The notes under the pieces were generated by a model. It worked only from the letters and a program-made list of their open reading frames with translations, searched no databases and had not been told where the DNA came from. The translations under genes and the position numbers were made by a program. From Desulfobacter hydrogenophilus (lineage in GTDB: Bacteria > Desulfobacterota > Desulfobacteria > Desulfobacterales > Desulfobacteraceae), in contig NZ_CP036313.1 of the NCBI RefSeq assembly GCF_004319545.1, positions 2,172,501-2,236,500 on the forward strand: DNA of 64,000 bases, in the 5' to 3' direction. Below, one piece after another: positions 32,652 to 41,193 of the stretch (position 1 is its first letter; the number at the start of each line of letters is the position of its first letter).

Positions 32652-33770
32652 TTAATGACCAAGCCCCTTGCCGAGTTTATCAAGAATATAACAGCCGTTC
32701 CCATCTTTATGCAGAAAGATTCGTCTTGCATCACTATCTGCCCATGCGTCTATTTCATGGGTTGACGGGGCCATGGACGATCCCGCAAGCTGCTTGAAAT
32801 CCAGTGATTTTAGATTGTGTTTTTTATCAAGTAAGTATCTGTTTAACTGATCAATTCGTTCATTTATTTGCTTGCACCGGTCCGGTTCAATGCCGTCAGC
32901 ACTTTTTAGAAATGCTTTTCCGTATTTTATTTTTTTCGGTTTGGGAGAAGGCCAGATCCTTTTAGGGTATAATTGGTCTCTGGCCTCAACCCACAATAAT
33001 TCTCCCCAGGGCGATAACGACGTTTCACCGTCAATGGAAAGCATCAGCGTTTCCGGTATATCCTTCGGTACAGGGCCCGGGATCTCCATGGCAAGATTAC
33101 GGAAAAATTCAAGATGGTCTGCCACAACACCTACAGCATCCATTTTTACCGGCAGCCGTGGGATCCGCATAAGTTCTGAAGATGATTGAAATATGTAGAC
33201 TGTTTCATCTGCGTAAAAATTGGCAATGCTTTGGAGAAAACCCTGCACCCCCTTAAAGCCCCCGGTGAGATTGAATATGATTTTATATCCGGATCTGGAG
33301 TAATCCGGCAGATCCTTGTGAAATTTTTTCACAAGGTCGGACAGAGCCAGCTGAAAGGCCATCATGTCCTCGGTTTGGAGGTCCGGCTGCCGGAGGACAT
33401 AAATATCCATTGCCGGATCTCGATTTTTAAGCCACGTTTCTACAAGTTTAGCTGTCTGTTCGCCAAGCCAGGTATCAGTGCTGAGCAGTAAATGATAATC
33501 ATTTGCCTTCGGAAAAATACCGCCGTATATCTTCATGATACCGTTGAGTTCAGCCGACATCTCTGCAGCCAGCGTATCCTCGGTATCTTTAATTTTGTTT
33601 GAGACGGCGTGAATTATTGAGGATAATATGTCCCTATAAATTTTAGGGATATCTTCCTGTTTTTTTTCATTGGCATACTTACGGATCAGATTCGCTTGTT
33701 CCTTGTCCTTTACATGGTTGGTTAAAAAACTTGTTCCGCAGGGAGATAGAATGTATTTTCGTTTATCCAT
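32652..33770 (-). CDS. CARF-domain protein with RelE-like C-terminus (Cami1-like)
   Basis: A 372-aa protein. Residues 1-200 are a CARF domain of the APE2256 type: YILSPCGTSFLTNHV, YHLLLSTDTWLGEQTAKLVE, IIFNLTGGFKGVQGFLQSIA, YIFQSSSELMRIPRLPVKM. The last 60 residues (LKSLDFKQLAGSSMAPSTHE, ARRIFLHKDGNGCYILDKLG) resemble the RelE/HigB toxin fold. CARF-RelE proteins (Cami1) are cA4-activated ribosome-dependent mRNases. Start is ATG 33770, fixed by AAAGGAG eight bases upstream; an earlier ATG at 33797 lacks one. It follows csx1 by 117 bases. The CARF part is sure; the RelE part is moderately sure. Confidence 0.75.
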   Translation of the reverse strand: MDKRKYILSPCGTSFLTNHVKDKEQANLIRKYANEKKQEDIPKIYRDILSSIIHAVSNKIKDTEDTLAAEMSAELNGIMKIYGGIFPKANDYHLLLSTDTWLGEQTAKLVETWLKNRDPAMDIYVLRQPDLQTEDMMAFQLALSDLVKKFHKDLPDYSRSGYKIIFNLTGGFKGVQGFLQSIANFYADETVYIFQSSSELMRIPRLPVKMDAVGVVADHLEFFRNLAMEIPGPVPKDIPETLMLSIDGETSLSPWGELLWVEARDQLYPKRIWPSPKPKKIKYGKAFLKSADGIEPDRCKQINERIDQLNRYLLDKKHNLKSLDFKQLAGSSMAPSTHEIDAWADSDARRIFLHKDGNGCYILDKLGKGLGH

Positions 33771-33887
33771 GTCGCAGTGCTCCTTTCTATAGAACATAAC
33801 ATTCTGATGCTTCTATTTTAAACTTCAGAAACAAATTTCATGTCCGGATTAAACGGCACTGTTAAGAAAGTTGTTTTCATAAGTTTT

Positions 33888-35279
33888 TTATATGCCTTCC
33901 TGCCGGGTCGATTCATAGGTTGTTATTTTTTCCATCAGTTCCTGGTATCTTTTTTCCAGAACTTGCTTGAATTCATGGCTCTTAAAAGGCGTTTTCAGGA
34001 TACATCCATCTTTATTCTTTTTTATGGTGACCCCACCATGATTGATATCGTTTCGATACTCGGACAGACTAGCGTAAGCGCTGAGTAACCCTGTTTTTTT
34101 AATAAAATTTTGAATATACGTTGCATCATCAGGATACTTTTTTGAAGGTTTTATCCACTTTTTTTTTATTATCCTATTCCCCAGAATTGTAAAAGATTGG
34201 GAAACAAGCGCTCTCATATCCTTATCTCTATAATCCCCAAGGTTAAGCGGGCCGGTGTAGTTTCGTTTTAATGCTGTCTGTACCCAGGTGATTGTGTTTT
34301 CCTGCAACAGGGTTACCCCCTGCTGGATCATACCGTGATCAATGCACCATTGAACACCTGCAAAACCGTTTTCAACACTATTTTCTTTAAAGCCTGCCAG
34401 TTTACCGCTGATTTTATCCAGAATGTTTCTTAGTGGGGCTTTTTGTTCATACTGTTTAATATTTTTTATTTGCTCTTTTAAATTCTGGATGTCGGTGCCT
34501 TCAATTATTTCTTTTCCCCTGACAGTTTGGAAATCGGCTGGAATTTTTTTTAGTTGATTGTTAAATTTTTTTAGCGCTGCGGCTTTAGGATCCTGGCCTC
34601 GTGTTTCTTTCAAAACGGGTTTAATCTCTTCTGAAATTGCCTGTTCAATTTTGCCGGTAATGCCGTAGTTGATAAAATTGTCAGCCCCCATAACCCAGTC
34701 CTGCAAAATATGAAAAGAAGTCAGGTTCAGAATCGGTGCATTCCTTTCTTCTATTGGAATGTTTTCTATTTCATAGCCTGGCCCCAACTTTTCAAAAGCC
34801 CCGTAATAAATTCCTCCAACGCTGATTTCTTTGGTCACTTTCAGATAATTGACCAGTACCAGACCAAGCATGGGCAGGGAACGAAATCCGTGGGTAATGT
34901 CAAGGTGGATTTCATCCCCTTCATTGATTTCCCCAATGATCAGATCAAACAGTTGCCATATCTGAGATTCATTGTAACCCATGGGAATATCTTTTATGGG
35001 TTCTATGGAAAGAGAAAGTCCTAATTGCGACAGGTGATGGTCAAGGCCGTATACGCGCTTTCCTTTGATATCGTTTTCCTGCCAGTTGCGTGTCTCCGCC
35101 TCGGGTGTCAGAAAAATCAGGGCACGGTCATCTTTCCCCCAAGCTGAACAATGCCTTTTCAGCAAGGCTTCCTGAACGAATCGTACGTTTTTAACAGCAT
35201 CTGATTCATTATCGTTAAAATAATAATTGCAGTATTTATAATTATTGGTTCCAAGAAAACTGATAAATATTTTTCCCAT
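33888..35279 (-). CDS. csx1: Csx1-family CARF-HEPN ribonuclease (TIGR02221-like)
   Basis: A 463-aa protein. N-terminal CARF: GKIFISFLGTNNYKYCNYYF, AWGKDDRALIFLTPEAETRNW, EIHLDITHGFRSLPMLGLV (the family's DITHGfR ligand motif) and VGGIYYGAFEK. C-terminal HEPN with the catalytic RNDINHGG (Arg409, His414). Cyclic oligoadenylate made by Cas10 binds the CARF dimer and switches on non-specific RNase activity of the HEPN sites. It lies 30 bases downstream of cmr6 in the same operon. All key motifs are intact. Confidence 0.9.
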   Translation of the reverse strand: MGKIFISFLGTNNYKYCNYYFNDNESDAVKNVRFVQEALLKRHCSAWGKDDRALIFLTPEAETRNWQENDIKGKRVYGLDHHLSQLGLSLSIEPIKDIPMGYNESQIWQLFDLIIGEINEGDEIHLDITHGFRSLPMLGLVLVNYLKVTKEISVGGIYYGAFEKLGPGYEIENIPIEERNAPILNLTSFHILQDWVMGADNFINYGITGKIEQAISEEIKPVLKETRGQDPKAAALKKFNNQLKKIPADFQTVRGKEIIEGTDIQNLKEQIKNIKQYEQKAPLRNILDKISGKLAGFKENSVENGFAGVQWCIDHGMIQQGVTLLQENTITWVQTALKRNYTGPLNLGDYRDKDMRALVSQSFTILGNRIIKKKWIKPSKKYPDDATYIQNFIKKTGLLSAYASLSEYRNDINHGGVTIKKNKDGCILKTPFKSHEFKQVLEKRYQELMEKITTYESTRQEGI

Positions 35280-35308
35280 GCCTGTTTTCCTCTTTTTGTT
35301 AGAAACTG

Positions 35309-36703
35309 TTACGTCATTTTTTCAATTTTCTCATCAATGGCCATGAGAAGCAGTTCTTTTTCCTCCTCCTCCAACTCCAGTTCCTCTATGGCCGGACGAA
35401 AATCTTTCACAGCCGGATGAGCCTGATCATAATTTTCGATAAAATCATTCAATTGGTCAGCGTCTTTTCCTTCAAGAAAATCTTTCGCGCTTGGAGCAAA
35501 CTGCCATACCCAGGCCTCTGGCGGCATTTTTTTAAGCTCATTTTCAAATCGCATGCAGATGTTGAAAATTTTTTGAATATCTGAATTGCTTGTTTTAATT
35601 GGTTCTAAATCAAAGGCGCTTTTGTGCTGATCATAAATGTTTTTTACCTGCTTTAAATTTTTTAATGAACCTTGTTCCAGCTTGTTCCGCATTACCATCC
35701 CAGGGCAATATTTTTTTAATAACGGCTCAAGAGCTTTTGAATAGTTAATCTGGTTTGCTTTTTTGCGAAACGCATCCTGGAGAATCGGAGCGGCCGAGTT
35801 TCCTTTTTCTTTATATACATCCAACAGCTGATCATCTGACATATCCGAAATATCTGCAGCAACTTCCTCATCCGCAGGAAGATACTCAAACAGACCGTAA
35901 CCAGCCCGAGTTTTGGCGCCAAATCCGTTTTGGACGCCTGCTTCAACAATTATCTTTTTGGCGAGCTCGGCCCATATACCAGGACCGCGTACAGCAAACA
36001 GAAACCGTTGCCCGGGCTTGATGGTTGCAAAAGGAAATGGCACCGGGTTATCCATCCCATCCGGCCAGTTGTCCAGGGCATGCTTATCGTCGGCCTGATA
36101 CCAGGATCGGTTATGAGCACTAATGATATCCTCAGCAAAAGGCGTTCGGGTATCCGGTATCCACCAGGCGTCCAGGAAATCAACCGCACCGGCAAATTGA
36201 TTTCCCTGTTCATTGGCACCTCCGAACATCACAAGACTATATGCGCCGGAATATGACTCCGGGCTAAAGGATTTGCTCCAATTTTGGTCTGCGGCTTCAT
36301 GGGCAAATGTGGAGACAACGCCTTTAACTGCAGATCCCGGGATAACCGGTGTGGCCCAGGGCGGCTGGAATGTCATACCAAACTCATGAACGTTCTGATC
36401 CCCTTTACCCACAATCAGCGGACTTATATTGCGCATCTCAAACAGGATTACATCCTGCTGGCCGGATAGAAATGCGCGCCAATTGTTTAATGCCAGCCTG
36501 TAAAGCTGCCGACATCCTTCGGTATACCCTGACTCCAGACCCAGCAAAGCATCCTTTTTCGCTTTGGTTTCCTTAAGTCGTGGTTCATCAATTTTTTTGC
36601 AAAGCCGGTTAAACATCAAAGACTTATTGTCAAACTGTCCCTGGGGTATGCCGTAGCCTGCTTCACTAATCCGACGAACATCTTCACGGATTGCCGGGAT
36701 CAT
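35309..36703 (-). CDS. cmr6: Cmr6 with long C-terminal extension
   Basis: A 464-aa Cas7-type RAMP protein. Seen: VGKGDQNVHEFGMTFQPPW, PVIPGSAVKGVVSTFA (the conserved PGSslKG), GAVDFLDAWW and the glycine-rich GFGAKTRAGYGLFEYLP. Cmr6 caps the 3' end of crRNA in the Cmr backbone. Known Cmr6 proteins are mostly 230-340 aa; here about 190 extra, highly charged helical residues follow the RAMP core (for example EELELEEEEKELLLMAIDEK). The start lies two bases after the cmr5 stop. Confidence 0.88.
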   Translation of the reverse strand: MIPAIREDVRRISEAGYGIPQGQFDNKSLMFNRLCKKIDEPRLKETKAKKDALLGLESGYTEGCRQLYRLALNNWRAFLSGQQDVILFEMRNISPLIVGKGDQNVHEFGMTFQPPWATPVIPGSAVKGVVSTFAHEAADQNWSKSFSPESYSGAYSLVMFGGANEQGNQFAGAVDFLDAWWIPDTRTPFAEDIISAHNRSWYQADDKHALDNWPDGMDNPVPFPFATIKPGQRFLFAVRGPGIWAELAKKIIVEAGVQNGFGAKTRAGYGLFEYLPADEEVAADISDMSDDQLLDVYKEKGNSAAPILQDAFRKKANQINYSKALEPLLKKYCPGMVMRNKLEQGSLKNLKQVKNIYDQHKSAFDLEPIKTSNSDIQKIFNICMRFENELKKMPPEAWVWQFAPSAKDFLEGKDADQLNDFIENYDQAHPAVKDFRPAIEELELEEEEKELLLMAIDEKIEKMT

Positions 36704-36705
36704 TG

Positions 36706-37083
36706 TTATTCCTCCTGTGAAATCAATGTGTCAGCCAATCGCTTATGCCAGTTTAACAGCAGCAGTACCTGACGGGTGTGTATCATGTAGCTGGATAAGG
36801 AAACCGTTCGGATATGGTCCGGCAGGTCGGTTGTGCCTGCCGGAATGCAGCCAAGGTTAATCAGTTCGGTGCGTAGATGATCAAGCAAGGTGTGGTGGTG
36901 AACCTCGCTATCCCTTTGCCCCCGGGCTTTCATGAATGCCAGTGCTTGCATAAGTCCTAAATTTCGCACAAGACTTCCTGCTTTTTTACAAATGGTCTTA
37001 TACTTTCCCGCCTGCTGGTCTTCCACCATGGCCTGAACCGTCTGGAAGACCTCATTAGAATATCGCTGGTCATTGGTCTGCAT
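36706..37083 (-). CDS. cmr5: Cmr5, small subunit
   Basis: A 125-aa all-helical protein of the usual Cmr5 size: FQTVQAMVEDQQAGKYKTIC, KKAGSLVRNLGLMQALAFM, and LLLLNWHKRLADTLISQEE. Cmr5 lines the inner filament of the complex. It sits between cmr4 (stop at 37085) and cmr6 in the standard order, with almost no gaps. Confidence 0.9.
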   Translation of the reverse strand: MQTNDQRYSNEVFQTVQAMVEDQQAGKYKTICKKAGSLVRNLGLMQALAFMKARGQRDSEVHHHTLLDHLRTELINLGCIPAGTTDLPDHIRTVSLSSYMIHTRQVLLLLNWHKRLADTLISQEE

Positions 37084-37084
37084 A

Positions 37085-37996
37085 TTAATCCTCCATGCCG
37101 GAAAAACTGATGGTAATCAAGCCACGTCCTGTAGTTGCACTACCACCAACCTGTGTATGGATGGGGCTTGCGCAGAAACAATCAAGCAAATCCTGGTCCG
37201 TGCTGGGCGCGTCTTCATTTGTTTTGGGAAGCTTAGGGGGGCAAGCATAAATGGCACCTGCAAAAAATGTTTCAGCAGGGACATATTCTTCGTACCAAAG
37301 GGCGCCAGTCTTGACAATTCCATTTTCGCCAATGGCATTATGTGCGGCCACAGGAAGTCCGGTTTCACACAGAAATGCCATGACATCATCGTCAACCACG
37401 GCAAATCGTTTCTTAAAAGATGACTGTGCCTCCTGATCTTCTGGGTAAAACAACGTTGCAAGCAAACCAGCCCAGGCAGTTGCCTTATCCTGCTCCGCTC
37501 CGGCCACGGTTAAATCTAAATCTTCCAGCAGAATCTGTGCGGCATCATTATGATTGGGCGGCGTCAGCACGCTTTCAGACGCTATGGCCACCTGATAGCT
37601 TTCATGAATTCTACTTAACGAAGGTATGGAGGGCAGGTTGCTATTCTCAGTCTGCCCAAGGAGCTGACGGCAAATACCAAGTGCCGTGGGGCAAGTCATG
37701 TATGCAAACGTGCCAAACCATGACCGAACCGGAAGGCAGACCAGCCGGGCATCAGAAAAGCTTAAAGCGCTGGCGTAATCACTGGCATTTTCAGGGTCAG
37801 GTCCAAAGGCAGCCCGGAAGTTAGTGCTGCCGTCATCGAACCTGTCCCTGAGTACACCTTTCAAGGATGATCCGGGAATAAAGGGGAATCCGGTGACAGA
37901 CTCTTTTGCTGTTGGCAGATCAATATCAGAAAGGCCCTGCCCGATGCCGCAATGCAGTCCAGATCGTGTAAGAATGGTGTATATTCTTTGTTTCAT
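37085..37996 (-). CDS. cmr4: Cmr4, backbone RNase subunit (Cas7)
   Basis: A 303-aa RAMP protein: YTILTRSGLHCGIGQGLSDI, DLPTAKESVTGFPFIPGSSL then KGVLRD, and a glycine-rich C-terminal VGGSATTGRGLITI. The Asp in SDIDLPTAKE corresponds to the catalytic Asp that cuts target RNA at 6-nt steps. The ATG (37994-37996) lies within the 4-bp duplication CATA of a 247-bp MITE, so the original ribosome-binding site (GGAGAATATT) stays on the cmr3 side and a new GGGGAG from the MITE end is only two bases from the ATG. Translation is therefore probably altered. Confidence 0.92.
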   Translation of the reverse strand: MKQRIYTILTRSGLHCGIGQGLSDIDLPTAKESVTGFPFIPGSSLKGVLRDRFDDGSTNFRAAFGPDPENASDYASALSFSDARLVCLPVRSWFGTFAYMTCPTALGICRQLLGQTENSNLPSIPSLSRIHESYQVAIASESVLTPPNHNDAAQILLEDLDLTVAGAEQDKATAWAGLLATLFYPEDQEAQSSFKKRFAVVDDDVMAFLCETGLPVAAHNAIGENGIVKTGALWYEEYVPAETFFAGAIYACPPKLPKTNEDAPSTDQDLLDCFCASPIHTQVGGSATTGRGLITISFSGMED

Positions 37997-37997
37997 A

Positions 37998-38244
37998 ACT
38001 CCCCATTCGCTTATTTTGAAATCAGAAAAGCCAATTTATAATCATGGGGAGTCATTATTTGCCTAAAAAAAGACAATCCTGAATAATTTTAGTTTTTAAT
38101 TCTTATATGGTTTGTTTTTTGCATATAAAAATTATGATTTTGCATTCCAAATATGACATAATTTTTCTGAGCAAGAGTATTATAACACAATATATTGTGT
38201 GTAAAAATTAACAAAACACTAAAAAAAATAAGCGAATGGGGAGT
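37998..38244. mobile_element. 247-bp MITE at the cmr4 start codon
   Basis: Terminal inverted repeats ACTCCCCATTCGCTTATTT (37998) and AAATAAGCGAATGGGGAGT (to 38244), duplication CATA at 37994-37997 and 38245-38248. The inside is AT-rich without coding capacity and has a further GGGGAGTCAT near 38046. Without it cmr3 and cmr4 would be 13 bases apart. Confidence 0.88.
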
Positions 38245-38257
38245 CATAATATTCTCC

Positions 38258-39412
38258 TTAAAATGAAATATTGCCGATAAAAGTTAAACCGAATCCGTCT
38301 GGATCATCATTCAGAGATTTTCCCCATGATTTTTCGGCAAGTATTTGGGACTTGCTGCTCTCTTTGAGTTCAATAATGTAGACACTGCCGGCTGGTACCA
38401 GCTTAGAAAAAGCCTTAGGCCCATGTTTTTCAAAATCCCAGCCACTCACGGCCTGCCACCGCTCCACATGGGCACTGCGCAACCGGACCTCGATACCGCT
38501 TCCTGGGTGAGTTTTAAATTCTGCCTTTTCATCGGGTATCAGCCAATCCGGTACCCATCCTCCGAATTTACCCGGACTTGCCAGAATCAGACGCAAATAT
38601 TTTTTATTGTTCAGCCAGGCCGGGCAAGGTGGTAAAAACGGCTGGGTTTTTTCGATCGCTGCGACTCGTCTCTCTCCGCCCAAATGGCAGGAACCTTCCA
38701 GATGATCATTACTCTCTATACCTTTTACCTGTATGCCCATGGCAAAGTATCCCGGCGTTTCTTCTATGCCGCCACTTTCCAGCCGTATACCCTGGGAGGA
38801 AAACAGGCGGCCGTGATCTGCGGTGCCGGTATGAGCAGAAATGGCGGTATGAATACGCAATTCCAGCTGGGGCCAGCCAAGCCCTAAATTTTCAGGCTGC
38901 CAGAGGCGTTGCTTAAGTTTGCCGTGTTCCAGCCAATACAAAAATGTATCCTTAAACCAAAGATCCGGTTTGTTTTTAGCTGGTTTTGAATTCACCTCCC
39001 GGGTCGGAATCATCCAGTTTGATAAGTTAAGATCTGTTCCACCCATCTGGTCAGCTGCCTGATAGGAAAAAGGAATAATATTCAAATCATTTGTATTCTG
39101 ATCTTCTCCTTGAAAACAAAAGGCGTCTGCCGGAGCTGGGAAAAGGGGTTGCCAGTCCTGGTCGAACTCTTTTCGCCATAACGGCAGGCAACAGTTGCGA
39201 ACCTGTCGGATCATTTCAATATTCTTGAGGCGGTCAGGACCGGTGAAATAGTCTTTAGCCCGTTGCTCGCCGACGCGTGTTCGGATCAATCCACTGACCG
39301 TGGACGGCCAGGGCCAACGCAGAGCTCCGCCGTGAACATGGCCTTGCTCGCCAAAGGGGCGGCCGTCACGAAAAATGAGAGGATCGCTGCTTGTTATGGT
39401 GAAATTCATCAA
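38258..39412 (-). CDS. cmr3: Cmr3 (Cas5-like RAMP)
   Basis: A 384-aa protein with FTITSSDPLIFRDGRPFGEQ at the N-terminus, the recognisable Cmr3 opening, then GALRWPWPSTVSGLIRTRVG, and AFSKLVPAGSVYIIEL and DGFGLTFIGNISF at the end. Cmr3 binds the 5' tag of the crRNA and contacts Cas10. Its ATG overlaps the Cas10 stop (ATGA). After its stop, GGAGAATATTATG is the former start region of cmr4. Confidence 0.9.
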   Translation of the reverse strand: MMNFTITSSDPLIFRDGRPFGEQGHVHGGALRWPWPSTVSGLIRTRVGEQRAKDYFTGPDRLKNIEMIRQVRNCCLPLWRKEFDQDWQPLFPAPADAFCFQGEDQNTNDLNIIPFSYQAADQMGGTDLNLSNWMIPTREVNSKPAKNKPDLWFKDTFLYWLEHGKLKQRLWQPENLGLGWPQLELRIHTAISAHTGTADHGRLFSSQGIRLESGGIEETPGYFAMGIQVKGIESNDHLEGSCHLGGERRVAAIEKTQPFLPPCPAWLNNKKYLRLILASPGKFGGWVPDWLIPDEKAEFKTHPGSGIEVRLRSAHVERWQAVSGWDFEKHGPKAFSKLVPAGSVYIIELKESSKSQILAEKSWGKSLNDDPDGFGLTFIGNISF

Positions 39413-41193
39413 TTCATCTCCTTTTTTGACCAGTGAGCATCGGCCAGTTTTTTTGCCCTGGCCAGTTGAAGTGCAATGACAAGCTCATCTGAAATATGCC
39501 GCAGATCCTTTTCTCCTTGAATAATGAAGGCCGCATCATCAGAACAAAGCTGTTTTGTGGATCGGTCTCGTTTACGGCCGATTATCCGCAACGCCTCGGC
39601 GCAGGCGGGGTTTGCGGGTTCCGTGGTGTTTTGCCATGCCAGCGTGGGACCGCATTGATCCGCAATCCGGCGTAGCTGATATCCCAGGGTGCTGGGCAGC
39701 CTCTCTGCAATGATGGCTTCCTGGTAGCGTTTAAGTCTTACAGGCAGACCGGATATCCCTTGCCAAGGCCCGTGGATGCTCAAAGGAGAACCGCTGCGTT
39801 TATCCTGAATGACGGCAAGACAGTTTTTTCCTCCGATATTTTTAGCGGTATGTTCTGCCTGGCGGGCCAGGGCCAGGGCATCTGCCAGTGGCGTTCGCTG
39901 ATGAACAATGACCATGCCTAAAGAAAATGTGGGCGGGGCGATTTTCAACGCATTGCCAACCTTTTCCATAATCTTTAAAAACAGATTATTAAACGCTTCA
40001 GCGCAGTTCAGGGCACTGTCAAGCGGTGCATAGGCCATGACATCATCGCCACCGGAATAAACAATTCGTCCGTCATAGCTTTTAGCTATGTCTTGAACAC
40101 CTGCGGCAAAACTTTCAAGAGAAGCAGAAAATGCCCGATGTCCATCAGCAGTTGAGATGGCATCTAAGGTTTTGCCCATGTTGTCCCCGTCGCCAAGGAG
40201 CAGGCAGGCGTATGGTGATGGCTGGCTGGTCGCTGTCCACAGTTTTTTCAATGTTTTTTCAAGTGCAGCCCAGGCTTTTTGCCTGTCTGATTCAATGAGT
40301 TTTTTTTCCTCTTCCAAGACTGCCGGGTGAAGAAGGTCGCTGGATAATCCTTTGGGCCAACCCTCCCATAACGGAGGATCCGCAAGGGGGCTGCCTTCTG
40401 GAAAGTCGGGATAAAGATTTTTCACCATTTCCATATTCGGAATCAGTTCTGCAATATTTTTGTCTTTTATCGCTGCTTTTTGAAGCCCTGCCAAATAGGG
40501 CCGGGCTGCCACCTGGGCCATATTATCAAAATGAGGGCGGTCAGCATTATTCCAAGGTCCGAACCGTTTGACCACACCCAAGACATCAAGGTGTTCCCCT
40601 TTTTTTAGTTGGAAACTGCGTTTATCCTTCGCTTTTACGCCTGTAAGCACAGCCTCTCTGATGCCGTCCAGGCTGGATTTTGCAAGGCCTGTTCCATCCC
40701 AGGCCGGCGCCTTAAAAGCCCGAAGGGACTTTCTGCCGCCAAGTTTTGCCTCCACAAGGGAACGGCACTTTTTGTATTCCTTTTCTTCATAGGGCACCCA
40801 GGCGGCAAAAAACTCGCCAAAGTCATCAATTTGTTTATTGAACAATTCCTGGTTCAGACTGGGCGCTTTTAATGCCGCCTCCCTGCATATTTTTTCCCAA
40901 TGGCCGATAAAGGCGTCTCGGGCTTGGGCCGTAAGTGAAGCAGGATCGCTGCCTTCAGGACTTACCGCGAATATTTTGTTGGCCACATTCAACTGTGAAT
41001 TGGGTTGAAGCAGTGCTTTGTCATCAACAGCGGGAAAAATTAGCTCACAGCCCTGATCATAAAGGACGGCAGCCACGGACTTTGACAGTTCTGAAAGTAA
41101 ATGGGAACCGTACCACAGATCCTTTAACTTTCTTGCAGAGGCAATGAACTCCTGAACCGGACCGACGGCAATATTGATAAGATATTTACTCAT
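39409..41193 (-). CDS. cas10: Cas10/Cmr2 without HD domain
   Basis: A 594-aa Cmr2. The protein starts at the D1-type region (LINIAVGPVQEFIASARKLK, then DLWYGSHLLSELS). Palm motifs LLLGDGDNMGKTLDA and IVYSGGDDVMAYAPL, with GGDD at residues 381-384, are intact, so cyclic oligoadenylate synthesis is predicted. There is no N-terminal HD nuclease, which accounts for the short length (usual Cmr2 is about 850-1,000 aa), so no Cas10 DNase is expected. The start overlaps the cmr1 stop (TAATG). Confidence 0.93.
   Translation of the reverse strand: MSKYLINIAVGPVQEFIASARKLKDLWYGSHLLSELSKSVAAVLYDQGCELIFPAVDDKALLQPNSQLNVANKIFAVSPEGSDPASLTAQARDAFIGHWEKICREAALKAPSLNQELFNKQIDDFGEFFAAWVPYEEKEYKKCRSLVEAKLGGRKSLRAFKAPAWDGTGLAKSSLDGIREAVLTGVKAKDKRSFQLKKGEHLDVLGVVKRFGPWNNADRPHFDNMAQVAARPYLAGLQKAAIKDKNIAELIPNMEMVKNLYPDFPEGSPLADPPLWEGWPKGLSSDLLHPAVLEEEKKLIESDRQKAWAALEKTLKKLWTATSQPSPYACLLLGDGDNMGKTLDAISTADGHRAFSASLESFAAGVQDIAKSYDGRIVYSGGDDVMAYAPLDSALNCAEAFNNLFLKIMEKVGNALKIAPPTFSLGMVIVHQRTPLADALALARQAEHTAKNIGGKNCLAVIQDKRSGSPLSIHGPWQGISGLPVRLKRYQEAIIAERLPSTLGYQLRRIADQCGPTLAWQNTTEPANPACAEALRIIGRKRDRSTKQLCSDDAAFIIQGEKDLRHISDELVIALQLARAKKLADAHWSKKEMN

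Noticed and set aside
39409..41193. Loss of the Cas10 HD domain through a frameshift or truncation
   Set aside because: The frame starts at a TAATG overlap with cmr1 and upstream sequence is the intact cmr1 gene, so the short form is the native gene, not a broken one.
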